From positions 1,364,131-1,428,130 of the forward strand of contig KB445798.1 of the NCBI GenBank assembly GCA_000320605.2: 64,000 nt of DNA. Reading direction: 5' to 3'. The notes under the pieces were generated by a model. That model did no database searches and was not told the origin of the DNA. It saw only the letters and a program-made list of their open reading frames with translations. The first letter of the stretch is position 1, and the number at the start of each line of letters is the position of its first letter. The position numbers and the translations under genes are program-made. This document shows, piece by piece, positions 32,488 to 43,862 of this stretch. Source of the DNA: Gelatoporia subvermispora B (taxonomy: Eukaryota; Basidiomycota; Agaricomycetes; Polyporales; Gelatoporiaceae).

Positions 32488-33891
32488 TCTGCTCGCATTT
32501 ATGCAATCTCGCCTGCGATCGTTTGACGTCGAGAATGGAAAGACATTCGAGAAAATTGAGACTTCACGCGTTACGCACGACGCGGGAATTCATCGCTTCC
32601 GGGTGTGGGTTATTAAATACAAGAAAAGGAGAGAAGTAGCGCAGTTGTACAGCCCGGTCTGCCGCGGGTCCGTTCTCGCTCCGATCCCCCACGCACAAGT
32701 TATACACAGCAATACCGGCCACAAAAGCAGTATTTGTCAATCGGCCTTCGTGGAGCCTTCCTAACATGCCGTAGCTGAGGCGAAAACCAGTGGGACAGTG
32801 GAAGGGGCGCTCCTAATGACAGGAAGAATGCTCTGGGTGGGAGATCTGCAACGTAGCGCCTGAGATACTCCGGTATCAGCTGAAGAAGGTATAAGACAGC
32901 ACCATCAGGGACCGCGTGTTCACGTTATCTTGTGGGACGTTACCCGACTCGGGGCTTGCATTCACCTGTAAAGCACCAGCTGAGTCGCATCGAACAAGTT
33001 TGGGATGCGGCAAACTGACGAGGGTGGTCTTCAGAAAATTTGTTGCAGGCTGAGGACTTATGGTGCACAACAGATGTGGGCGGGCTGTAGTTCACCTTAC
33101 CTTGCAACGATCGCAGCTCGTGATCACTCCTTGGGCGGAAATCGCCAACTTAGAAATTTATTAGAAATTTATGAAAGAGCCTATGCTTCAGGCATTGTGG
33201 AGAATTTCAGGCTACAGGGGCAATACCTCTGAACGAATCGGATCCCGTGTTGACAGAGCTCAATGGGGAGCTGATACGGAATTCCGCCTCACAAGCTGCG
33301 GCTGCATACCGACACAGCTAGTTCTACGCGGATCCGCTACGGTTCGACAGCTCCTTAGCTGGATCAATGGGTCATTTCATGCTCCTGCCTGCTATCGTTG
33401 CACTACGGGCCTACGACGAAACCGCAGTACCTGTAAGAGACCTGTGCACCGGGTGATACTCCAATAACATCAGGAACTCAACATGATATTGAAAGTCAGG
33501 GGCTACTTTGATCGATCTGATGCACAAAGTGCGAAGCGAAGAAGCATAAGTTGGCATCTGTTGGCATGCAGGAATGGATGCATGCGTCATACCCAAATTG
33601 GAGAGCGGAATTCCTTCCTTTACAGGATTGTATGGGTCTCAAGGCATAGGATGGAGCGATGTGTTCCGCGGCTCCCCATCCTAAAGAGCGTCTGGAACTG
33701 TGTACACCATATCCAACAAGTCTTCCGAGTAAGTACATATTAGCGCGAACGTATGGTCACAAAGTGCCCCTCACGCTAGCAAAGATCAGTACGTATGAGG
33801 TAAAAGGTAGCTGATCTGATATATCCAGATACATTGGTGTCGACACCGCTCGGAAGGCCAATTACTGAGGACATAGGATACTTGTTCAAGA
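32488..33891. other. Intergenic region between P450 and NOP4
   Basis: About 1.4 kb with only short, unrecognised frames on both strands. No tRNA or repeat that I can support. Confidence 0.45.
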
Positions 33892-36800
33892 CTAAGCACC
33901 ACCCTTCTTGTTTCTCCGTTCTTTCCGTTTCCTGCCAATGACCGAACCAATATTCTGGCCTGGCCTTTCTTGTTTGACCCCCGCAGATGCAATGTCCGCC
34001 TTTTGATCTTTTGTAGCACGCTGATCGGGCGAGCTGGCAGATAGACGGCGCTTCTTGTTGAAGGAAGGCTCTGACTCTTCCGTTTTGACAGAAGTTGAAG
34101 GCCGCGGGCGCTTGTTCTGCTCACCAGTCGCCTGTAGCCCGTCATCAGTACCGATGCAAGTCTGTCCTGGAATGAACGTACGTTTTGCTTTTCGGCGCGC
34201 CTGTGCACGACCTGGATGTTCTCAATTGAAAACTCCGCGATCAGGGTGCCTCTGCTTTTGGCAGAAGCTCCACGCTCCAGCTCCTCCTTGATGCGCAAGA
34301 TTCGCGCATCGTCTTTTTTCTCTTTCTTCTTCTCAGCAGTGAGAAGATCCTGCAGCTCCTTCTTCCACCACTCAGAGAATAGGGTACTGACACTCGGGTT
34401 GTTGTTTGCCCACCGGAGCACCCGCAGCGCGTCCGCGTGGGTGGTCATCTCCAAGAAACCGTATCCCTTGCTGCGACCTTTGCCAGTGATAGGATCGACG
34501 CGATCATGCTGTCGGACGATCTTGGCCTGCTTGACGCCGGTGTTGCGGCCTTGCGCCTTCCGCTTGCCCTTCTTGTCGCGCTGCTCGCTCGGTTCGGCTT
34601 CCTCCTTAACGGACTCCTGCGCGTCATCGGCCGGCACCTCGGCGAGCTCGTCCTCGGTAAGTCCCTGTCGGGTGCCATGCTTCGCTTCGGCCTCGAATGC
34701 GCGCACAGCGTGGATGGCGAGGCGCTTCAGCATGCGCTCAGTGGCATGGATCGGAAGTTGCCGGATACTGAGACGTGTCCGCGAGACATAGAGAGAGGGA
34801 TTCGAGCGCAGAAGAGCACGCCGCGCGTTGAAGGATTGTGTCCGCTTCTCCACCTCCGCTGGAGGCAACAGCTCGGCAGCAGGGGTATTCGGTAAAACGA
34901 CTATGGGAAGAGATATCAGTACCCTCAGAAGTACCTAGACCGCGGAGTAGGACGTACTGCCTTCCCGTAGAAGGTACAAGTTGCGCTTGTCAGCTTTCTC
35001 CCGCTGCCGCTCGCCAGCCTCCTTGAGTTTACCAGCTTCGTCTCGGGTAACTGCACGGATGACATCGAGAGTCCGGCCGTGAAGCACGAGACTCTGGGCG
35101 ATGGATGCAGAGGGGTCTGGTGTCAGCAAAGAAGGGAGCTTGAACGGGTTCTTCTTAGGCTGCTGCAACGAGACACTCAGTTGACGTGATGGAAGAAGTC
35201 ATCATACCACGCACCTGAACGGACCCGCCGCCGGTAGTCTCAGCGCGCAGGATTTGGCTCTGCTCAACTGCCTTATCCGCGTGTTCTATGTTCCAGAAGC
35301 ACACAAAGCCAGTTCCTCTAGAACGACCTGTCTCTGGATCCATGGCGACACGCGCATATCTCAGAGGCCCAAATGCCCGGAATCTGCGAAGTATGAGCGA
35401 CATGCAGGAATGAGGGCATAGAGTACACGTACAGTGTCCTCAAATCATCATCAGTCGCTTCAAAGGGAACATTGCGCACGAACAAGGTAGTTCCAGTCTC
35501 CGGCGGAGGTAACGTCGGCTTGACAGGTTTACGATCCTCTTCATCGCCATCCTCGTCGTCACTGGCACCGCCGTCAGAAGTATCGGAGTCACTGTCCTCA
35601 TGCTCATCGCTGTTGTGGACGCCAATGTGTTCGTCATCACTCCTTTCGCCCTCTCCGCTCTCCTCGTCCTCACCCTTAACATCCGCCATCTCCACATCCT
35701 CCTGCTCCGCCTTTTCCTCCTCAATCTTCGCCTTCTCCTTCTCCCACTTGTCCTTGCTCAACGCCCAGTCGACTGCAATGACACGCTGCGCGTCCGTCCG
35801 CTCCTCCTCGCTCTCCTCCGCGCTCTCCTCTCCCTCTCCCTCCACCTTGGCCTTGCTTAGCTGGCTCAACTTCTTCTCCTCCCGCCTCTGCTTCTTCCTC
35901 TTCTGCTTATCTGATACGATCTGCTCCGCCATGCCTGCCTGCACCGTCATGCCGTTACAGCCCTCAAGAGCCTTTTCTGCGTCCTTCTTGCTGAGCATCC
36001 ACACGAATGCAAAGCCGCGCCTCCTCGGCCTCTTCACTTGTTTGTTCTCAGCATCGTCCTCTTCGTCCCCATCGGCAGGGGTATCCTTCTTCTCGGGTAT
36101 ATCAACGGAGTAGATCGGGCCGTAAGGGAGGAAGATCGCTCGGAGGTCCTGCTCCGTGATGTTAAATGGCATGTTACGCACGATGAGTCGACTGGAACGA
36201 CTCGGGGCAGGTCCGAGTCCATTCTGCGTGGTAGTCGCCTGTTTCAGCTTCTTGGGAGCTTTGGCGAGCCCGTCAAGTCGCTTCTTCAGCGTTGCAGAAA
36301 GGAGCGAGCCCTTGAAGACGTGCGCATGGAGCTTACTGACGGCGTCATTGGCGGAGGCAGGAGTGGAGAAGAGTACGTGGGCTAATTTATAGTTATCAGA
36401 CTGAGGAGCGGATGGCATTGAAGCGTAGTTTAGCAACTCACCAATTGATTGATCTTCACTCCCTACTTCACTGAGAACTGGCCATTCGACCTTCTCGGCA
36501 CCTTTAATCTTGCGAACTTTCTTCCAGATAGCTTTTGAATCAATAGACGAAGGAAGTCCTCCGATCACGACGGTACGAATGGCTAGTGGATCGCGAGGGC
36601 CCGACGGGTGCACAGGTCGACGTGTCGCAACCTTTGCGGGCTTCTCTTTGGGTTTTTCAAGGGTGTCATTGTCCTTTGGCTGTTGACTTGTTGATCCTAA
36701 TCGTACGAGCGCTTAGGTATGACCTCACGCACCTTACTCGCTGCCCATTGCACCCTCAAAGCTCGACCGTTTAACTCGATGCCTTCCTTTGAGATCTTCT

Positions 36801-37098
36801 CCACAGCAGAGCTTGCATCCTCTCGAATCGCGAAAGAGACGTAGCCAACGCCTTTTGACACTCCGGAGCCTTGTTCGGTGACGACGAATGCCGTGCGCAC
36901 AGGAGCGATATCCGAGAACAGGGTTTTCAAGTCTGTGGACGTTGCGGTGTATGGGAGGTTGGACACAAATAATGTTGACCTAGTGAATTTATATGAGCTC
37001 AACGTGCGAGAAATAGAGTGTCCAACTACGTGCCCATGATGTGCAGGATCTGAGGTTTCCTCTTCCCTCTCCTTGCGCTTACCAAGGGTGTTGGACAT
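33892..37098 (-). CDS. NOP4: NOP4/RBM28-type nucleolar RNA-binding protein
   Basis: Six minus-strand exons: 36738-37098, 35433-36687, 35215-35383, 34958-35162, 34182-34900, 33892-34131; 982 residues. NOP4 (RBM28 in animals) is an essential nucleolar protein of 60S ribosome assembly with several RRM domains. Visible RRMs: RNP2 TLFVSNLP with RNP1 KGVGYVSFA (exon 1), LIVRNMPF with RRRGFAFVWM, TLFVRNVPF with RGTGFVCFW across the exon 2-3 junction, and a divergent C-terminal one ending SKGYGFLEMTTHADAL. Between the second and third lies a long acidic, serine-rich spacer. The end GSVIGRKRKERRNKKGGA is the basic tail typical of this family. It diverges from eIF3l with about 300 bases between the start codons. 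Confidence 0.92.
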
Positions 37099-37398
37099 GA
37101 TCGACCGGTTGTTCCGTCTAGTCGCAGCGTTTCTGAGGCCAACACGCTTGCTTAGATTGTCGTCAAGATGAACCAGCAAGCCTCAGGATAGATGCAGAGC
37201 CGGTTGAGCTCGCCGTCGAGAAAACCCCTCGGGGCACAAAAGTTGCTGCCATTTCGGGGCATTTGCTTACGTAACTGCGTTTTCTCGTTTTCCTCGTCCT
37301 TGACGCGGTCACCGTCGAGCACGTCTAGCTCAGGCTTTGGCTCTCCTGCATCATCTTCCTCTATAGCTCGTTGGTCTCAAGGTCTTGCTTAGCTCAAA

Positions 37399-39702
37399 AT
37401 GTCTCGGAAAGCTATCTGGGAAGCAGACCTCGATGAGGACCTGCAAGACGTCGACCTCAGCCTTGCCATCGGCAACTACGGACAGAATGGGCTCTACGAC
37501 GAAGGTAGCATAACTCACTTGTCTGCAGACCTGGAACTGAACATCCGTAGTTCAACCTCACATTGACGAGTCGACTCTTATTGCCGTGCAGCAGCAGATG
37601 GCACAACAGGCTGCCTTCTCTCAGATCCCGGACGTCGTGAAACGAGTGGGTACAGCCAATTCACCCGTGATTGTTGGCCGACATTCTCTTTGCGCAGTTC
37701 ATCGTGCACTTCCATCAAGCTGTCTTAGACAACAATCTTGCTGAGATTACGGTCGCGTATGAGAGCGGCTGGAACCGCTTGACGGAGAAGTTCTACGCGA
37801 AGACGGAGTGGCCGGAGGCAGAGGTCATCGCACCCCTCGTTAATGACGGTATGTAATGATCACAACCTCAAGCTGTATATCAGCTGTCGAGGTGCTTGGG
37901 CCATGGATTGACTCTTCTCCTCCAGACCAGATTTTCCTGATCCTGTACCGCGAGCTCTACTACCGTCATGTCTACTCCCGCCTGCAACCCAACATTGACG
38001 ACCGCTTCCACTCCTACGAGAACAGCTGCGAGTTGTTCAACTATCTCCTCAGTAGGGTAACCTCTACTTCTCCCATGCTATCCATACTCAAACCCGTGCA
38101 CAGACTCAGATGGCCCTGTCCCTCTCGAGCTCCCGGAACAATGGCTCTGGGATATCATTGACGAGTTCATCTACCAGTACCAGTCCTTCTGTGTCTGGCG
38201 GTCAAAAGTCAAGAACAAGACCGACGAGGAGCTCGTGCTGCTGTCCGAGGCGAGCCAGGTGTGGAGCTCGTACAGCGTACTGAACGTGCTCTATTCCCTC
38301 ATTCAAAAGTCGCACATCAACGAGCATATCGTAGCGACGCAGCAGGGCAAGTCTGCTGAGCAGATCGCGTATGTGCAATTTACTCCAAATCAGAACTGCC
38401 CTGCTCACACTCGGTGGTCTAGTGAGATCGTTGGAGAGTACGGCACGCGCCCGCTCTACCGCATGCTTGGTTACTTCAGCATCATTGGACTGCTGCGTGT
38501 ACACAGCTTACTTGGTGACTTCACCCTGGCGTTGAAGGTGACGGAGAACGTTGAGCTCAACCAAAAGGTACGATGTGCTTGGTTGTTAAATCCACAATAC
38601 TCATACATTGCTACCCAGTCTCCCTTCACACGCGTGACCGCCTGTCACGTTACTACCTATTACTACGTTGGCTTCTGCTACATCATGCTTAAGCGATACT
38701 CCGATGCCCTTCGTGCATTTGTGTCAATCTTGAACTTCATCCTTCGCATGCGCCAGTATCACACGCGTAGCTACCAGTATGATCAGGCGAGTCCTTCATC
38801 CTTTCTGCGCGTCAGTAAAGACCACTGAAGCTCACACACCACATAGATCAACAAGACCGCGGATCGGATGTACGCGCTCTTCGCGATCTGCAATGCCCTG
38901 TCCCCGAGTCGCATTGACGAGAACATCTCCAATATCGTCAAGGAGCGGTATGGTGAACAATTTGCCAAAATGTCTCGAGGGTGCGTTCCCATTGTATACT
39001 CTAGCGTATGCGGCAGCAGCTGAGATGTACTCAGTGAGGAGGGCATTCCCGCCTTCGAAGAACTCTTCCTGTACGCTTGCCCCAAGTTCATCTCCGCCAA
39101 CCCCCCACCGTATGAAGATCCTGAGCTCCTCGCTACGTACGTGGAGGACCCGCCCGTCGAGCCTGCGCAACGGCACCTTGCGCTCTTCGTCTCCGACGTG
39201 CGGGCACAGGCGCCCGTGCCAACGCTGCGCAGCTTCCTCAAGCTGTACACGTCGCTCGATGCGAAGAAGCTTGCGAGCTTCCTCGACGCGGATGAAGAGG
39301 AGATGGTGCAGCAGATGATGGTCATGAAGCAGGCGAGCCGCAGCGTGAGCCGCGTTGGCAGCGAGAAGGGCCTGCTTGATGGCCAGATGATCTCTACCAG
39401 CGACCTGGACTTTGCCATTGACGAGGTATGGATGTCCATCCTCAATCCTGATTACGAGGGTTCACTCTATTTGATAGAACATGGTCCATATCGTAGAATC
39501 GACCGTGGGCCGCCGGTATGCCGGCTGGTTTATTCGCAACACAGAGCACGCACAGCGTGTTTTGGACGCTCTGCGCAACAGCTCATTACCCCCGCTTTCC
39601 AAGGCTGCCCCGACATCGACCCAAAATGGTACAGAATCGAAAGGGCCCGCACCTCGGACAGGAGGTCAGAAGGTCGCATGGGGTGGGGTCAAGGCTGCAT
39701 GA
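37399..39702 (+). CDS. eif3l: Eukaryotic translation initiation factor 3 subunit l
   Basis: Ten exons: 37399-37504, 37551-37645, 37698-37848, 37926-38051, 38104-38368, 38423-38567, 38619-38786, 38847-38980, 39035-39425, 39478-39702; 601 residues. eIF3l is a PCI-domain subunit of the eIF3 complex, which loads the 40S ribosome in cytosolic translation initiation; budding yeast lacks it, filamentous fungi keep it. Diagnostic stretches include [59 protein letters not shown] and, at the end, the PCI-like [20 protein letters not shown]. The intron after exon 7 begins with GC instead of GT (CAG then GCGAGT); no GT alternative keeps the conserved frame [16 protein letters not shown]. Confidence 0.95.
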
Positions 39703-40813
39703 TTACACTTTGACCCTTTTGTCTGTAGTTGCTCGAATGATAGGACACGAGTTTTATCGCCATCTAATACTAGCTGGCCTACGATGTAGTCATTCACTGG
39801 TGACCAACTGAGCATGGAACGCGTCCTGCCAACAGCCTGTACATCGTCTCAGTCATTGTCACTCTTTGAGGTGGGTATGTACTGCATTCCATCTCGTTCA
39901 GAAGTCTCGGCGATGATATCGAACGAGACGACAGCGACGTACATGATTGCGGAGAACAATGAGCTGCTATCCCCTAGGCAGTATTCTTGCAGTCGGGCAA
40001 ATTTCCTACTGCAGAATAGTGCCCTGGGTAAGCCCCCACTAGAAATGAGCATGTACTAAGTATAGCAACTGCCGCGCCTTGGCTGTGAAGCAGACGGGGA
40101 CGCGCGGAGACATACTCTAGACCTCAGCGATAGTTTAGGCGGTGCGCAAAGGCCACTTCTCTTGTCCATTACAGTGCTCATATGCAAAGACAATTTGTGC
40201 CGCCGCCGCCACCTTCTTTCTTCGTCCACGAGGAACATATCACCTTTACTCTCATGGCTAGGCGATTTCCATTTCAGCGTGTTACCGCCGGCGAAAAATC
40301 GATGGAGCAGTCGAGAGCTCACGCCGCAGGGTATACTATATCGGCCACGCAAAGCTTATCGCCAGTTTTCGTTGACTTTGGCAAGCTAGCTGAGGATCCA
40401 TATCTGTGGCATTCATTTCATTGCACCAAAGTGAATTGATAATCGGACTCAACGAAACACACTTATGGCACATGTCACTGGGTCTGAGAGCTCATTCATA
40501 TACCCAGGCAGTCGATAACACTCAAAGCCTCCATACACAGTAACCCTCTTTCCCCTGCGGAAGCTACCGGGAACTCATCGAAGTTTCATATGTTGCACGC
40601 CGCGCACACGCAGTAGAGACTCACTGGCTAGAATGCCTCTGGGTCTCGCCGATCTCGACTTGTCTCGGCGTACATAGAACACCTGCCTCAGATAGAACGA
40701 CGACCCGACTGTTCGGGGCAGCCGCAAGTTTGGGGATATATAAACATAGTGGTATCATTCAACCATATCATCAACAACACCTGCTGCCAAACATTCTTAT
40801 TCGGAACCACAAG
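39703..40813. other. Intergenic region; one weak small frame
   Basis: No supported gene. The plus frame 40182-40439 (85 residues, proline-rich start) has no motif and no intron evidence, so I leave it out as a gene. A TATA-like stretch at about 40736-40742 precedes the small gene that starts at 40814. Confidence 0.4.
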
Positions 40814-41255
40814 ATGTGCCGGCACGTCGTGGAAAATGCTAAATTCAACTGCGGACACCACTACCCGCTCAGGCGGCAACGGGTGCGTGCTCTGGAATGT
40901 TGTTGGCTTTCTATGCTCAGTTTCCCCAGGTCGATTGCAACCGCCCGTGGTGTACGCTGAGCACCAGCCATGAGGGACGCCCGCATGACCACCGACAGTG
41001 TGCGACCCAGTAAGTCGATGGATCACTCATGCTTCGAAAGTACTTATGCCTAGTAGTATGAATCCGGACGTCAATCTTGTCATGCCGGAGGTTTCGTATC
41101 AGCACCCATGCAACATTTGTCTCGGGCAGCCCCCCGTCCCTGGTAACGGCATGAGTGGGGTGCGTGCAGGGCAAGACGGCGCTGCGCACGATTCCGACGA
41201 TTCTGACAACAGCGATGAGTTCAGTACTGAAGAAGAGGGGGGAGATGGGGATTGA
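40814..41255 (+). CDS. Small Cys/His-rich basidiomycete protein
   Basis: Three exons, 40814-40882, 40930-41009 and 41054-41255, all in frame; 116 residues. The start MCRHVVENAKFNCGHHYPL is the mark of a widespread family of short basidiomycete proteins (MCR-x-V-V-E...CGH). The second exon adds CNRPWC...H...H..C, and the third adds CNIC, so eight or so Cys/His residues could form a compact zinc-binding fold. The tail is a disordered Asp/Ser/Glu-rich segment. No function is known to me. The three frames are meaningless unless spliced, and each intron has consensus ends, which supports the model. Confidence 0.7.
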
Positions 41256-42262
41256 TATTCAGCATGAAATCATTGAAAATACCGGGCTTCGACTGTTTGC
41301 GACTAATGTAACACCATAGGGCTGATGTGGAAATTATCCTTCGATCAAGCGAGTATCTGTAGTCGCAAGAGTGGCTGGGGCTGCCAGTGCCAGGTTCTAC
41401 ACTGTAGAACTTGGCGGAAGAGTGGAAAGGGTGGAAATGAGAGCGCCTCCGGATCCCTCGTTCAGCCTTAAGTGGAGATGGACGACCACGCGCAACACTC
41501 TGTACCCTCAACTTTGCCTGACTTCTCCGAAATAGAGTTTGCTAGAATGTTACAACGTCTGCGGCTCGCAGATTGCTCACGAAGCTCTGTCGATCTTCGA
41601 GAATCTACCCAGATCGCCCTTCACGTTTTCAGGACGTAATGAGTTCGGTATGCACGATGTTTTCATTTCAAAGGTGGTTTTGGTTCGAAGATCCGAGATA
41701 CGTCGGGTGGTCTTGCCACTCGACGTGCTAGAACAAGCCGCAATTGCACTGCAATGACTTCATGCACCACATTTGTATTCCTCGCCCAATACTCAACAGG
41801 ACTGCGATTACCTCTCGCAACCACATGTACACGTTCAGCTGTACGACCCAGGAACTCCAGACCTGTTGATTATCCCTTCTATTCAATGGTGAGGTCCATG
41901 GTCACATCGGAACACATGTTTAGTAGCCTGGATAGTCACTCCAAGGGAGCATGCGTCAACCGCTCATCCCACCGCTTTTGGGACTGATGAGCATAGGCGA
42001 CGTCAGCTGCGAACAGATTTCGTTGGGGTCTCAAGAACTCGAGCAACAGGCTCGGCTGTCGTGCCGTCCCACTGTGACATCACTGCCAGTGACAAGAATG
42101 ACTCCCCGACACAATGAAGAGGTGCCACCCGCATATCGATATGCGCGAGATATGATGACGCCTCTGGCTCCTCTTTACTTACACACCAGGGACGAATTTC
42201 AGCCCTCCTCAGCTTGAACATAACGACGCGAAGGCACTTTCGGGGCTCATGCCAGTCAAGGC
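41256..42262. other. Intergenic region left of the Tc1 element
   Basis: Short frames such as 41539-41757 have no recognisable motif. I see no gene I can support. Confidence 0.4.
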
Positions 42263-42264
42263 TA

Positions 42265-43860
42265 CAGTGCCGAGCAAAAGTATTGCAACATCACGTGGTT
42301 CGGCCTTATTTTCATTGTAGTTACTTCATCTCTCAATCAATCTGCTTCGAAATTTTTCTGGTCTGATTGTCTATGTCTCTCAAGTCTACCACCGAAGTCC
42401 CTTGAGAGAAAAATCAGAATTGCATTCTCAGGAACAAATCCGCGCCGACGGGCGTTTAAGCGCCCGAGAGGCGCCCGTCGCACGGAACAGACTATGTTGC
42501 GATTTCTGGCACAGACCATAGGTTTGACAAAAGAGTGACAATCAGTATTTAGTGCCCTTTCCCTTGGCCTTCTGTAGTGCTTCAACCCGTCGTGGCATAG
42601 ACTCATACAGAGATTGTATGAGTCCAACATTGATTTGCCCCCACTCCTCCTGCATCACCTTCCATAGCTCCTCCAAGCTTTGAGGAGGAGGCACCCTGGC
42701 CCGTACACGGTGTTTGAGGAACTCCCAGCAATTTTCTATGATGTTCATATCTGGTGATTGTGGTGGCCAAGGCAAGACTTGGATGAAATGGTCTTTGAGC
42801 CAGTTCCGAGTTAGACGTGCAGTGTGCTTTGAATCATTATCCTGCTGGAAGATCATATCTTCTACCCTGATTAACTTGTCTGCCAGGGTCCCTAGAAGTG
42901 CTTCAGAAAGGATCTTGCAGTATTGACGGGCATCCATGTTGCTGTCAACTCGATAAAGGCGACCCACGCCCTTTGTAGTAATGCATCCCCAAACCATTAT
43001 GCTCCCTCTACCATGCTTTATAGTCGATTGGACTGCCCGGTCTATGAATTCCTCCCCACGCCTCCTCCAACAAATCTGACAACCATCTGGCCCAAAAAGA
43101 TTGAACTTTGACTCATCTGAGAAGATGACTTTGTGCCAGTCCTCCTGTGACCATTTGCTGTGACACTCCGCCCACCGTCTACGCTGCAGCTTGTGCTTAG
43201 GCTTGAGAAACGGTTTCTTGCGTTTAATGTAGACACTAAGCCCAACCCTATGGAGGGCTCGCCGGACGGTTGCTTCGCTCACATGAGGAAAGAGCTGGCG
43301 TTGAACATTAGCTGCAGTGTTAGCCACACCACTTTCAATGGCAATTGCAGCATGACAGAGGGAGCGTGGGCTAAGGATGCGGGGGCGTCCAGGACGGGGC
43401 TTCACAGCGTAGAAGCTGGGATGGTGACGGAGGTTGCGAAGCTGACGCCAGACGGTAGAGCGATGGATTTGTAAGGTATTGGCGATGTCTTGTACAGGAT
43501 GATTTTCCTTGTACAAAGTAAGGATCCGAGCCTTTTTGGTTGGGGTGCATTGGGGTGCCCGCCCCATGAGCAGTGTCAGATAATTTTCTGGAGGATGATA
43601 GTAGTGGTTTGAGTTATGGAAGATCATTCCGAAACTTTGTGACGTGGCGGGCGCTTAACGGGCGCCTAAGCGCGCGTCGACGCGGATGCACTCCTGAAGG
43701 TGCAAATTTAATTTCTGCCTCATAGTATATGGTAGCTATAAACTAGAGTAGTGTAGGTATCTACTATAATTTATTTGAGCCAAATTGATTGGAAAACAAG
43801 CAAGCTAGAAGTCAAACAATGCCCAAAAAGGTGATGTTGCAATACTTTTGCTCGGCACTG
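42265..43860. mobile_element. Tc1/mariner transposon, apparently intact
   Basis: A 1,596-base element with perfect 30-base inverted ends (42265-42294 and 43831-43860, beginning CAGTGCCGAGC). A TA dinucleotide lies on both sides (42263-42264 and 43861-43862), the duplication typical of Tc1/mariner insertion. GC-rich partial repeats of a GGGCGC(C/T)TAAGCG type lie inside both ends (about 42440-42480 and 43645-43680). It encodes one uninterrupted transposase. Identical inverted repeats and an open reading frame suggest recent insertion. Confidence 0.95.
42542..43567 (-). CDS. Tc1-family DDE transposase
   Basis: An intronless minus-strand frame of 341 residues from the ATG at 43567 (MGRAPQCTPTKKARIL); a further in-frame ATG exists at 43627. 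The N-terminus has the helix-turn-helix DNA-binding region (DIANTLQIHRSTVWRQL), then a GRPR-like hook (PRPGRPRIL). The catalytic triad is visible as VIFSDESKFN, IFQQDNDSKH and, 34 residues later, PDMNIIENCWEFLK, i.e. DD34E. It excises and inserts the element at TA sites. All catalytic residues and the full length are present, so activity is plausible. Confidence 0.95.
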   Translation of the reverse strand: MGRAPQCTPTKKARILTLYKENHPVQDIANTLQIHRSTVWRQLRNLRHHPSFYAVKPRPGRPRILSPRSLCHAAIAIESGVANTAANVQRQLFPHVSEATVRRALHRVGLSVYIKRKKPFLKPKHKLQRRRWAECHSKWSQEDWHKVIFSDESKFNLFGPDGCQICWRRRGEEFIDRAVQSTIKHGRGSIMVWGCITTKGVGRLYRVDSNMDARQYCKILSEALLGTLADKLIRVEDMIFQQDNDSKHTARLTRNWLKDHFIQVLPWPPQSPDMNIIENCWEFLKHRVRARVPPPQSLEELWKVMQEEWGQINVGLIQSLYESMPRRVEALQKAKGKGTKY

Positions 43861-43862
43861 TA

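Noticed and set aside
33330..33370. GGTTCGA-containing stretch resembling a tRNA T-loop
   Set aside because: No matching acceptor stem, D-loop or anticodon arm could be found around it.
34055..36392. Several plus-strand frames of 80-210 codons
   Set aside because: They are antisense to the well-supported NOP4 exons; their Ser/Leu richness mirrors the acidic and basic repeats of that gene.
36420..36465. Possible intron within NOP4 exon 2
   Set aside because: The candidate of 41 bases is too short and its removal shifts the frame; the retained reading is open and plausible.
36688..36737. A 36-base intron (GTGCGT to GATTAG) after NOP4 exon 1
   Set aside because: Too short for fungal splicing; a 50-base intron with donor GTAAGG one step upstream keeps frame and has a normal length.
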